A DNA stretch of 64,000 nucleotides from CAADGV01 sp040290295 (GTDB lineage: Bacteria > Bacteroidota > Ignavibacteria > UBA10030 > UBA6906). A model generated the notes under the pieces. It saw only the letters and a list, made by a program, of their open reading frames with translations. It was not told the origin of the DNA and ran no database searches. Positions within the stretch are counted from its first letter, which is position 1. Each line of letters starts with the position of its first letter. Where the stretch lies: NCBI GenBank assembly GCA_040290295.1, contig PSMW01000015.1:1-64000 (forward strand), in the 5' to 3' direction. The translations under genes were made by a program, and so were the position numbers. Positions 17,399-25,621 of the stretch are shown here, piece by piece.

Positions 17399-19863
17399 GA
17401 TGCAATGCTCGGATCGTACAGCGAATGAAGGGAAAGCCGCTTGCTGAGTTCAGCGACTGGTTCTTGAGATGGAAACCGGACGCGTGCGGTCGTCCCGGGG
17501 TCCATATCGAAGAAGTTATCCTCGAACACGATGTCTGCTCCTGTGATTTCGATTCTGAGATTCTTCACAAACGTGCGTGCCTGAAGCCTCAGCTCACATC
17601 TGTCGTTGTCCACGCGCCGCAGGATTGTTTTCACGTTAGGCTTCGGCAGCAACAAGTGTTTCGGTTCGCGCCAGAAAAAGCGTTGCACCGACACGTGGCG
17701 ATCGGCTGTCTGGATTCTGCCTACAACATAATACTGTCTCGCATCGTACGATGCAAATCGATCGAGATCGAGTGTCAGCAGGCGTGAGGAAGCATTCGAG
17801 CCGAGTCTGACAGGCAGCCTTCTCGTCCAAACGCTTTGTCCTGTAACGGAAGTGAATGAAAGCTCGAGTGTGCCCTTCACAACTTGCAACAGGTCGTTCG
17901 ACGCCCATACCTCGAGATGGTTGTCGTGACGCTTGAAGCTCAGCAACACAGGCGCGAAAAATCGTTTCGCAAAGTAGTATGCCGCTTTCGGGCGCAACGC
18001 GCTGTCGATGACCGACCAACTGCTCACGGGCCAGCAATCGTTCAGTTGCCAGAAGAGAGCGCCAGCGGTAGCGAATTTCCGGCGCCGCCAATGTTCAACG
18101 GCGCACTTCAGTGCCTCGGCTTGGACAAGCTGCGTTTTGTAGATGAATTCCTCGAAGTCCGGCGGAACGATATGGTGTGCGGCGAGAAAGCGAAACAGCC
18201 TCTCGGTTCCTTCGATTTGTTTGTTGTGGTGCTGAACCGTGATGCTCTGCGGATGACGTTCCGTCGGGAGCGTCACCTTCTCGAACGTCCGAAGGTGTGC
18301 AGGTGCCTGGAAGCCGAACTCGGTCACGAAGCGGGCATGGTTTTTTTCGTACTCGGGGAAATCCCTCCAGAAACTCCATATCGTCCATTGATGGTGATTG
18401 CCGTTGGACTCAGCGTTGGGGAAACCTTCACCAAAAGGAGAACTGCGCCAATACGGTCGAGTCCCGTCCAGCCGGCCGCACACAGCCGGGAGGAGTTCGC
18501 GGAAGATGATTGCTCCGTTCATCTCCTCCGGAGACTTGTCGGGATTTTCGGTGCAGAAGAGCCACTCACATTCGTTGTTGCCGCACCAGAGAACGATGCT
18601 CGGATGGTTGCGGAGACGCCGAACGACCTCCTCCGCCTCGGCTTCGACGTTACGGAGGAACCAAGGGGCGTGCGGATACTCTCCGCAGGCGAACATGAAG
18701 TCCTGCCACACCATCAGTCCTAATTCATCGCACAGGTGATAGAATGTATCGCGTTCGTACACACCGCCGCCCCACACGCGCAGCATATTGAAATGAGCAT
18801 CTTTTGCGAGATGGAGCAGCCGTTCGTATGTGCCATCCTCGACGCGCGGAAGGAAGCTGTCGCACGGAATCCAGTCGGCTCCCTTGCAAAAGATTTTCTC
18901 CCCATTGATTTCAATAATGAAGGACCGTCCCTTCCGATCAGGCTCTTGCAGCAAGCGCACCGTACGCAATGCGAACGGTACTTCGATCGTGTTGAGTTCC
19001 TCGTCGTTTCGCATCAACGAAAGCACCGCGGTGTACAGCGGCTGATCACCGCTCCCGTTGGGCCACCAGAGCTGAGGGTTGCGGAGCCGGATCGGGAGGA
19101 TCACCTTGTTTCCTCGGACGGGGACCTCGCATTCCTGCGCTGTGTCAGGCCCGCCGATGCATGCCCGCACGTACAGGTTGTCATGCGTCGTGCGCTCGAT
19201 CTCGACCGCGATCTCGATGGATGCTCGTGCTCGATCGAGCGAGATGACGCGCACGAACGGATTCTTCAATTTGCCGTGCGAAAATGCCTCCAGCCAGATG
19301 CTTCGCCAAATGCCGCAGGTGGGGAGCGTCGGTCCCCAATCCCAGCCGAACGAGTACTGCGCTTTGCGAACATAGACCCGATGTGGTTGGAGAGCGACGC
19401 GCAGTCTTCCGTGTTTGGCTTCGAGCGCTCGCGATTGCGCGATCGGCGAGTCGAACTCAATCTCGATGCTGTTCTTCCCCGCACGAAGAAACCGCTTCAC
19501 GTCGAACCGATGCTCGATGAACATGTTCGCTGTTGTCGCAACGTGTTTGCCGTTAATGCGAATTGCGGCGTATGTGTCAAGCCCCTCGGCGACGAGATGC
19601 ACCACGTCTTCCGCGAGCAATTGTGGAGGAACGTTGAATGTTCGGCGGTAGAGCCACTGCTGGTCGGCAACCCACTGAACGTCGTTTTCATTCGTGCGAT
19701 AGAAAGGATCGGGAATCACGCGCTGACGCATCAGATCCGTGTGGACGGTACCGGGCACCCTAGCCGCCATCCAGCGGCGTACACGTCGATGACGAGGGGG
19801 AAGCGATGCGGTGGTATGGAGTGCTCTGAATTGCCATGGCCCATTCAAGTCGAGATGCTTCAT
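17395..19863 (-). CDS. GH2 beta-mannosidase
   Basis: I chose the ATG at 19863 (MKHLDLNGPWQF), giving 822 residues; an ATG at 19887 would add eight. The order is a jelly-roll sugar-binding domain (~1-190, with FGWDWGPTLPTCGIW near 168), an Ig-like domain and the TIM barrel. NPQLWWPNG, RVWGGGVYE, LWCGNNECEW (acid/base Glu) and FVTEFGFQAP (nucleophile Glu) are typical of beta-mannosidases within GH2. No signal peptide: it should act in the cytoplasm on imported beta-manno-oligosaccharides, working with the overlapping GH130 phosphorylase. An 84-base gap precedes it. Confidence 0.93.
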   Translation of the reverse strand: MKHLDLNGPWQFRALHTTASLPPRHRRVRRWMAARVPGTVHTDLMRQRVIPDPFYRTNENDVQWVADQQWLYRRTFNVPPQLLAEDVVHLVAEGLDTYAAIRINGKHVATTANMFIEHRFDVKRFLRAGKNSIEIEFDSPIAQSRALEAKHGRLRVALQPHRVYVRKAQYSFGWDWGPTLPTCGIWRSIWLEAFSHGKLKNPFVRVISLDRARASIEIAVEIERTTHDNLYVRACIGGPDTAQECEVPVRGNKVILPIRLRNPQLWWPNGSGDQPLYTAVLSLMRNDEELNTIEVPFALRTVRLLQEPDRKGRSFIIEINGEKIFCKGADWIPCDSFLPRVEDGTYERLLHLAKDAHFNMLRVWGGGVYERDTFYHLCDELGLMVWQDFMFACGEYPHAPWFLRNVEAEAEEVVRRLRNHPSIVLWCGNNECEWLFCTENPDKSPEEMNGAIIFRELLPAVCGRLDGTRPYWRSSPFGEGFPNAESNGNHHQWTIWSFWRDFPEYEKNHARFVTEFGFQAPAHLRTFEKVTLPTERHPQSITVQHHNKQIEGTERLFRFLAAHHIVPPDFEEFIYKTQLVQAEALKCAVEHWRRRKFATAGALFWQLNDCWPVSSWSVIDSALRPKAAYYFAKRFFAPVLLSFKRHDNHLEVWASNDLLQVVKGTLELSFTSVTGQSVWTRRLPVRLGSNASSRLLTLDLDRFASYDARQYYVVGRIQTADRHVSVQRFFWREPKHLLLPKPNVKTILRRVDNDRCELRLQARTFVKNLRIEITGADIVFEDNFFDMDPGTTARVRFPSQEPVAELSKRLSLHSLYDPSIAS

Positions 19864-19971
19864 GCAGTGCCACAAAAAGTTGAACACGATATGGTCTCAA
19901 GAACATGTCGTTCATCCTCGTCCTCGCCCTCCGAAGGATTCCATCTCCGGTTACTCATCCCATGGCGGCGC

Positions 19972-20733
19972 TCACTTGAGGACGAGCATCTTCCTTATCG
20001 ACGAACCATGCGATGTTGTCAGCCGGTAGAAGTACACGCCGCTCGGAATGCTGCTGACGTCCCACGTAAGCGAATACGTGCCGGGCTGAAAAGGTTCATC
20101 GACGAGCGTTGCAAGTTCTCTTCCGAGGACATCGAACACTTTCAGCATCACGACACCGGAACGATACGCCGCATCGGGGATCGCGAACGTGATGCGCGTG
20201 CTCGCGGCGCCGCTCGTAGCCGAAACGGGATTCGGCGCATTCTGTTCGAGCACGATGCGCTCGGGCAGTGGACGCCGCCGATCATCGCGCACGCCGCTCG
20301 TTCCGCCGGCGAGGGTGCGAATCGAATCGTAGGCAAGCGCATAATTGTAAAGACGAATGTCGTCCAGAATACCATTGAAGTTATAGGACGAGTTGTTCGG
20401 CAGCACCTTGCCGATGGTCAGTGCGATCGTTGCCGGCAGGATCGTTCCAGACCACGACCCGAAGGCGTCAAGCTCGCCGTCGAGATACAATTCGATATCG
20501 GAGCCGTCGTACCATGCGGTAACGTTGTACCAACGGCCCGCGAGGATTTCTGTTTCCGAGTCGAGGTCCTTTATACCGGCGGTGGTCTTGATTGTCCACC
20601 GGACGCGTTGATTGGAGATCGAGATCTTCCAGCGGTTCTCCCAATTACCGTGTGAGAGCGGATACTGTTCACGATCATAAAAGCGTCCGACGTTCATCCA
20701 ACAGTTGATCGAAGCGGCTTGCTGGAAATTCAA
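19972..20733 (-). CDS. 3' part of a frame-disrupted secreted protein: LamG half-domain plus T9SS sorting domain
   Basis: This frame continues the LamG domain that the upstream reading frame starts and then breaks off. It carries the second half of a concanavalin-like LamG fold (WYNVTAWYDGSDIELYLDG near 68, FNGILDDIRLYNYALA near 118) and a full T9SS type A sorting domain (NAPNPVSATSGAA ... GVYFYRLTTS) ending in KMLVLK. It has no signal peptide of its own, so it makes sense only as the C-terminus of the 20766-23153 protein. The frame is open back to about 20770, before its first Met. A single extra base near 20767 would join the two. Confidence 0.72.
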   Translation of the reverse strand: MNFQQAASINCWMNVGRFYDREQYPLSHGNWENRWKISISNQRVRWTIKTTAGIKDLDSETEILAGRWYNVTAWYDGSDIELYLDGELDAFGSWSGTILPATIALTIGKVLPNNSSYNFNGILDDIRLYNYALAYDSIRTLAGGTSGVRDDRRRPLPERIVLEQNAPNPVSATSGAASTRITFAIPDAAYRSGVVMLKVFDVLGRELATLVDEPFQPGTYSLTWDVSSIPSGVYFYRLTTSHGSSIRKMLVLK

Positions 20734-20765
20734 ACTCGAGCTGTTCGGGACCTCGATGGATGAAG

Positions 20766-23153
20766 TCAGCCGTCGAAACTGTATGCGCTGTTGGGTATGC
20801 CGTTTCGATCGGACGTGAGTTGTGCGCCGTACACGGTGCCGTGGTTACCGTTTCCGCTCGCATCCTGTGCATTACCGTTGAAAGGATAAAATGCCACGAG
20901 TTGTCCCGTTTGCGTACGTGACAGGTTCCGGACACGTACCCGGAGACTATCACGTGCGACGCCGCCTCTACCATCCGTCACCGTACAGATGAGAGATATA
21001 TCCATCGACGTTGATGGAGCAGTCCACGACACACGCGCGCCGCTGCCGCTGAACGTTCCTGCCGGTGCACTCCACCTGTACGTGAGTGTGTCGCCGTCCG
21101 GGTCGGCTGCCGCACAGAGAATCTCGCTCGTGGTGTTGATGTGTATCTTTCGCGGGTGGGCGCGAAGAGCGGTGATGGACGGAGGATGGTTGATCGCCGT
21201 GACCACTTCGACCGCAGACGCGGCGCTATCGCGACCACCTCTCCCATCCTCGATGATGCACGAAACCATGCACGTGCCGATACTGTCGGGCGCAACCCAC
21301 ACCACATGCGAACCGCTTCCGAAGATGCTGCCGTTGCTTGCGCGCCAATGATAAACGAGCGTGTCGCCGTCGCGGTCAACAGCAGTGCAGAACAATTGCA
21401 TCGTGCCGCCGCGGACGACGACGGTTGTTTCAGGCGCTAGTGCCTTGATACGCGGAGGGTAGTTGGCGACTGCAACGCCCGAACGGTAATCCACCACCAC
21501 ACGGTTCACAAGCATCTGGTCGAGACGATAGGTGATCGTCCCTCCGGCAGGCACGACGACGATGAGCGCGGCAGCGTTGGCGGCAAGAGGAAACCTGACG
21601 CGCCCGCTCACGCCTGTGCGCACAAACGTGTTTGCCGCTGCGTCGTACAGGTCATGCAAGCCGTTACCGATATCGATCGCCACTTGGTACGTTTGAGGGT
21701 GGGGATTGAAGAACAGCAACGTGGGATATGCCGGCGCGTGTTGGTAATCGGTCTTCAACACATCCAACCGAAGAATCATCGGCACGTTCGTCGTGTCGAT
21801 GATGCCGCCGAAGATGCCGACGTGCGATGAGCCGTACACGCCCAGATTGGTTTGCGCCCATCCGGCGGCGATCGCATCGCCGGTGTCATAGGGACTTCTG
21901 CCACTGCGAAATTGTCGGAGACCTTCGTATGCAATGACTGCTCGAGGATCGTACTGCCGCGCCCAGGCGGCATTGTCTTGGAGCGAATCGGGAAGATACG
22001 CCCAATAGAAAAGTCGAGCAGCGTTCGCGGCATTGAGCATCCACTTGCCGATGGCGCGTGCAAAGCGGTCGGCATAACGGACCAGCGGTACCAACGCTCC
22101 AGCGTGCTCGAATGTGTTCATCGCAAACGCATAATCGTTCAGGCCGTTCACCTCGCCGATCAACCCGCTGACGTCGTATCCACCCCATGCGCCGAGGATC
22201 GCTCCCCACGAACGGAGCGGTCCGACATCGAAACACCAGTTAACCATCCGCTCAATGTTATATGTTGTTCCGATTTCCGCGTTCATGCGTGCTGCAGTAT
22301 ATGTGCCGTACGGGAGTTGAAGCTCATAGGATGGATTCGAACCGTAGGAGTCGAGAAACTCCAGCGTCCACTCGGCGGCGATGCGATACTGCGCCTCTCC
22401 CGTGCTCACGTATGCGTGGTAGAAGAGCCAAGCGAGAGCGCCCGCAGCTTCCGGTTGCCGCACACCCTGATCGTATGGCGTCATCGTTTGCAAAAACCAG
22501 CCGCGGTGATTCACATTCGGCATACGCCAAGGCGTCGCGCTACCGCCCATCGCGCGCACAGCTTGCAACCATCGATTCGCTACCATCGTGAATTGGTAAT
22601 CGAAGTCGCCCGTATGAGGGTAGAGAAAGTTGAGTTGATAGAAAAGCACGTTCGGCATCGTCAGGTACCAGAAGTCCTCGCCGGAATCGTCCACCCACCC
22701 ATTCTTGTACACGTTCTGGGTCGGTCGTCTGTTGAACCACTCTTCCGCCATCAGCGCCCAATTGCGCCCCTGCTGATTGCTCTTGTCGATGCCGGCAAGC
22801 GTTGCTCCGATAACTGCGGGCAAACAGTTGATGGCTTCGCGCGTGTTGGGAGAGTTCGTGCCGACGTAAGAATGCAGCCCGAAGCTGGGATGCTGCGGAT
22901 AGTTGATGGTAGTGGTGATCACGCCGCCGAGCGGTAGATACGTCCCGCTGCGTGAGAAATCGAACACCAGGGAGTCGTATTGACGCGCAACGCTACGCCA
23001 ATCGCGCATGACGTAGGGCGACGGCGTTTGCGGCATCTGCTCTATGCGTGGGATGGTGATTTGTTGGGAGAAGAGCGGCGCGACGAGTGCCGCCGTCTTT
23101 GCCAACACACACAGCAAGTGGCGTTGGAGTTTGAAAACGCGACAGAAAACCAT
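20766..23153 (-). CDS. Secreted six-hairpin-like protein with PKD/Ig repeats and a LamG start; frame ends early
   Basis: 795 residues to a TGA. A signal peptide (hydrophobic residues 12-29) is followed by a large helical region ~45-450, rich in Trp/Tyr and resembling an (alpha/alpha) barrel catalytic domain of unknown specificity (DSGEDFWYLTMPNVLFYQ, YDQGVRQPEAAGALAWLFYHAY). Residues ~450-570 look like a beta C-terminal subdomain of such enzymes. Two Ig/PKD-like repeats follow (PPRIKALAPETTVVVRGG and PPSITALRAHPRKIHINT begin them, each with DRDGDTL or DPDGDTL). LamG begins near 752 (LVAFYPFNGNAQDASGNGNH) and is cut at FDG. The rest lies in the -1 frame at 19972-20768. It starts 9 bases after the upstream gene, inside the glycan operon. 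Likely a glycan-active surface protein. Confidence 0.72.
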   Translation of the reverse strand: MVFCRVFKLQRHLLCVLAKTAALVAPLFSQQITIPRIEQMPQTPSPYVMRDWRSVARQYDSLVFDFSRSGTYLPLGGVITTTINYPQHPSFGLHSYVGTNSPNTREAINCLPAVIGATLAGIDKSNQQGRNWALMAEEWFNRRPTQNVYKNGWVDDSGEDFWYLTMPNVLFYQLNFLYPHTGDFDYQFTMVANRWLQAVRAMGGSATPWRMPNVNHRGWFLQTMTPYDQGVRQPEAAGALAWLFYHAYVSTGEAQYRIAAEWTLEFLDSYGSNPSYELQLPYGTYTAARMNAEIGTTYNIERMVNWCFDVGPLRSWGAILGAWGGYDVSGLIGEVNGLNDYAFAMNTFEHAGALVPLVRYADRFARAIGKWMLNAANAARLFYWAYLPDSLQDNAAWARQYDPRAVIAYEGLRQFRSGRSPYDTGDAIAAGWAQTNLGVYGSSHVGIFGGIIDTTNVPMILRLDVLKTDYQHAPAYPTLLFFNPHPQTYQVAIDIGNGLHDLYDAAANTFVRTGVSGRVRFPLAANAAALIVVVPAGGTITYRLDQMLVNRVVVDYRSGVAVANYPPRIKALAPETTVVVRGGTMQLFCTAVDRDGDTLVYHWRASNGSIFGSGSHVVWVAPDSIGTCMVSCIIEDGRGGRDSAASAVEVVTAINHPPSITALRAHPRKIHINTTSEILCAAADPDGDTLTYRWSAPAGTFSGSGARVSWTAPSTSMDISLICTVTDGRGGVARDSLRVRVRNLSRTQTGQLVAFYPFNGNAQDASGNGNHGTVYGAQLTSDRNGIPNSAYSFDG

Positions 23154-23162
23154 TCCCTCACC

Positions 23163-24611
23163 TCACCGATCGTCTTGGGAACGATAGCGTTGCCTGAATG
23201 CTCTACTGTGCCTTCCCTCGAGCACCGTCACGTTCGAGCGTTGCACGTCCAGCACGAGTGTCAATTCGTGTTTCGTCGGATCCTCGAACACGCCGTAGAT
23301 GAACCGTGAGGTTCTCCCCTGGTGCACGTTCTTGAAGGAGAGATAGCGTCTCGTCTCGGGAAAGCGTTCCAACTCGACGAGCGTCAGGAGTGCTTCGATG
23401 GTCGATTCGGCGCCGGAGTTCTTGTTGACGGTCGCCGAATCGGTCAGGCCATCGAAGCATCGCCCTGTGTGAGGATCGTACATCTGCCGGCGCAACACGT
23501 TGTTGCCGAACAACCAGGAAGCGGCAAGCGCTGCCATGACGCGATACTCGCGCTTGTGCGTTGCTTCGTAGAGACGAAGCAATCCCACCGTCATGGGGCG
23601 GATGCCGTAGGCAATTTGTTCGAACCGTGTTGTGGAGGCAGGATTGCTCACATCCACTTCCTTGAGCATTCCGTCGATCAAGACTCGGCTGTACCATCCG
23701 ATGGCTTCACGTTCAGCAGAAGCGATCATGGCGTTGTCGCCGAGCAATCGTCCTGCATGAGCAAGTGCTTGTGTCTGGCAGTTGCCCCACGCATGCCAAA
23801 CGGTTTGCCACGAACGGTGCAAGCCGAACGGATAGGCCGAAGCAGTACCATCCTGCATGATCATCAATCCTTCCGCGAGCAACTCGATGTATCGACGCAC
23901 ACGCTGATCACGCGTTGCCGCATAGTATTCGTTCAAGCCTAACAACAATTCAGAGGTTGCATCGGCAGCGGACTCATACAGCAACCATTGCGGTACACGA
24001 AAGCCTCCCACGATCCGGACGGAGTCGTAGCGAGCGAGGAGGTGTTCGATGTGAGGGAATGTACGCTCCACGCGTCGAGCCAGTTCGGCGGCAAATGCCG
24101 AATCTACCGGCCGGAGAACGCGAGCACCCAGTGCCATACACCAAACGCCTCGTGCCGCCCACCAACCAAACGATTTGTAACTTGTTTGTCCCATTGTGTT
24201 AATGGTGCGGTCGGCGAAGATGAAGTTGTAGAATTGTCCGTCGTCCGCCTGCATGTGCATGACGAACTTCAGCAGGAGTCGGGCGCGCGTAATGCTCTCG
24301 GGAGACCGCGTCGATTCGTAGTGGCAGAGATACAACACCGCAGCACGTGCGGCATCGTCAACACATGCAATGCCCTCCGGTCCCGATTCCTTTGCGTCCA
24401 CCCACTCATAGGTCGGATAGTTGGCGTACACATGGACGATCTCTACGGAATCTCCGGCATAGGCGATGCGTTCGGTCAGATGATGCAGATGAGAAACATT
24501 CACGAGCGACGATTGCCCGAGGAGATTGGCTTGGAGTGCGACGATGCTGAGGAGCAGCAACGATGGGCGCTGTACATCAAAACATCGGATGCAAAGCATG
24601 CTTGCGCTCAT
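23163..24611 (-). CDS. Secreted six-hairpin-like protein, putative glycosidase-type fold
   Basis: 482 residues. The start ATG at 24611 lies in the stop of the dehydrogenase gene (ATGA). A hydrophobic N-terminal segment (residues 16-32, LLLLSIVALQANLLGQ) looks like a signal peptide. The body is helical with repeating aromatic and acidic motifs: EGIACVDDAARAAVLYL near 80, DDGQFYNFIF near 118, SFGWWAARGVWCMALGARVL near 146 and NSGAESTIEALLTL near 403. A VDDxARA motif of this kind occurs in uncharacterised (alpha/alpha) barrel proteins beside GH130 genes, as far as I recall. No confident CAZy family. Its place between the dehydrogenase and the LamG protein implies a role in processing the same polysaccharide. 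Confidence 0.7.
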   Translation of the reverse strand: MSASMLCIRCFDVQRPSLLLLSIVALQANLLGQSSLVNVSHLHHLTERIAYAGDSVEIVHVYANYPTYEWVDAKESGPEGIACVDDAARAAVLYLCHYESTRSPESITRARLLLKFVMHMQADDGQFYNFIFADRTINTMGQTSYKSFGWWAARGVWCMALGARVLRPVDSAFAAELARRVERTFPHIEHLLARYDSVRIVGGFRVPQWLLYESAADATSELLLGLNEYYAATRDQRVRRYIELLAEGLMIMQDGTASAYPFGLHRSWQTVWHAWGNCQTQALAHAGRLLGDNAMIASAEREAIGWYSRVLIDGMLKEVDVSNPASTTRFEQIAYGIRPMTVGLLRLYEATHKREYRVMAALAASWLFGNNVLRRQMYDPHTGRCFDGLTDSATVNKNSGAESTIEALLTLVELERFPETRRYLSFKNVHQGRTSRFIYGVFEDPTKHELTLVLDVQRSNVTVLEGRHSRAFRQRYRSQDDR

Positions 24612-25621
24612 GATTGAGGATGAATGATGCTCTTGATCGCTCTCCCTTCCTTGAACGCACGGATGGCGAGGTAAACGCTCTCCAACGGAAAAGCGTCTGC
24701 CATGAGCGCTTCGACGTTCACTCGCCCCGAGGAGAGTAGTGCGATCGCGCGATTGAAGGTGTGAGGATTAATGTACGAACCGACAATCGTGAGTTCATTG
24801 AAATACACAGCGTTCGGCTCGAGTGCAATGCGTTCACCTATCGGGCACACGCCGAAGAACTCCACGGTTCCTCCTCGCCGCGCAAGCTGCACGGCGAGCT
24901 GCGCGGTCTCGGTTCTTCCTGCGCATTCGATCACCACGTCGGCTCCGATGCCGGTCAGATCGAACACGGCGGAGCGCACGTTGGTGTGCAACGGATCGAT
25001 GACCGGATCTGCGCCGAGCGAGCGGGCGAGCGCACGCTTGCGCTCCAACGGCTCGACGACGAGAACACGAGCGGCACCCGCGCTGCGTGCAAGTTGGAGC
25101 ATCAGTAAGCCGATCGTTCCTCCGCCCAAGAGCACGACGGTATCGCCCAGCGCAATGCGTGCCTGATCAATGCCGTGAATGGCGCACGAAATCGGTTCGA
25201 TGAATGCAGCGGCATCGAACGAAAGTTGATCGGGGATCGTATACAGTTGTTGAACGGGCACGATGCAACGTTCAGCCATGCCGCCGTCACGGTCGACGCC
25301 GAGCGCGCACAGATCGCTGCACAGATGCACGTGTCCTCGCCGACACCACGGACACTCACCGCAGTGGATATTGGGATCGATCGCGACGCGGCTCCCCACG
25401 GCGATCGGCAACGTGTCGGCAGAAACGTCGAGCACCACGCCGGCATATTCGTGCCCTAACACGACCGGCGGCGATGAGCGAGCGATTCCTTCGACGATGT
25501 GAATGTCCGTCCCGCAGATACCGCAGGCGTGCACTTGAACGAGCGCTTCCCCTCTGCGCAGCGGGCGCACGTCCAGGCGCTTCACCGTCAACCGATGTCC
25601 GTCGAACAACGCGGCGTTCAT
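24608..25621 (-). CDS. Zinc-dependent MDR dehydrogenase (sorbitol/threonine dehydrogenase-like)
   Basis: 337 residues. Catalytic zinc ligands are in CGICGTDIHI near 33 and GHEYAGVV near 56; the structural zinc site is CGECPWCRRGHVHLC near 87; the NAD-binding Gly motif is LLGGGTIGLLMLQLARSAG near 164. This is a full-length medium-chain dehydrogenase acting on a polyol or sugar alcohol. ATGA overlaps on both sides tie it into the operon. In a mannoside locus it might oxidise an unusual sugar released by the glycosidases; that is an inference and the substrate is unknown. Confidence 0.85.
   Translation of the reverse strand: MNAALFDGHRLTVKRLDVRPLRRGEALVQVHACGICGTDIHIVEGIARSSPPVVLGHEYAGVVLDVSADTLPIAVGSRVAIDPNIHCGECPWCRRGHVHLCSDLCALGVDRDGGMAERCIVPVQQLYTIPDQLSFDAAAFIEPISCAIHGIDQARIALGDTVVLLGGGTIGLLMLQLARSAGAARVLVVEPLERKRALARSLGADPVIDPLHTNVRSAVFDLTGIGADVVIECAGRTETAQLAVQLARRGGTVEFFGVCPIGERIALEPNAVYFNELTIVGSYINPHTFNRAIALLSSGRVNVEALMADAFPLESVYLAIRAFKEGRAIKSIIHPQS

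Noticed and set aside
18736..20655. A 639-residue open frame on the + strand opposite the GH2 and LamG genes
   Set aside because: It is antisense to clear beta-mannosidase and LamG coding sequence, has biased Arg/His/Val-rich composition and no recognisable domain or ribosome site.
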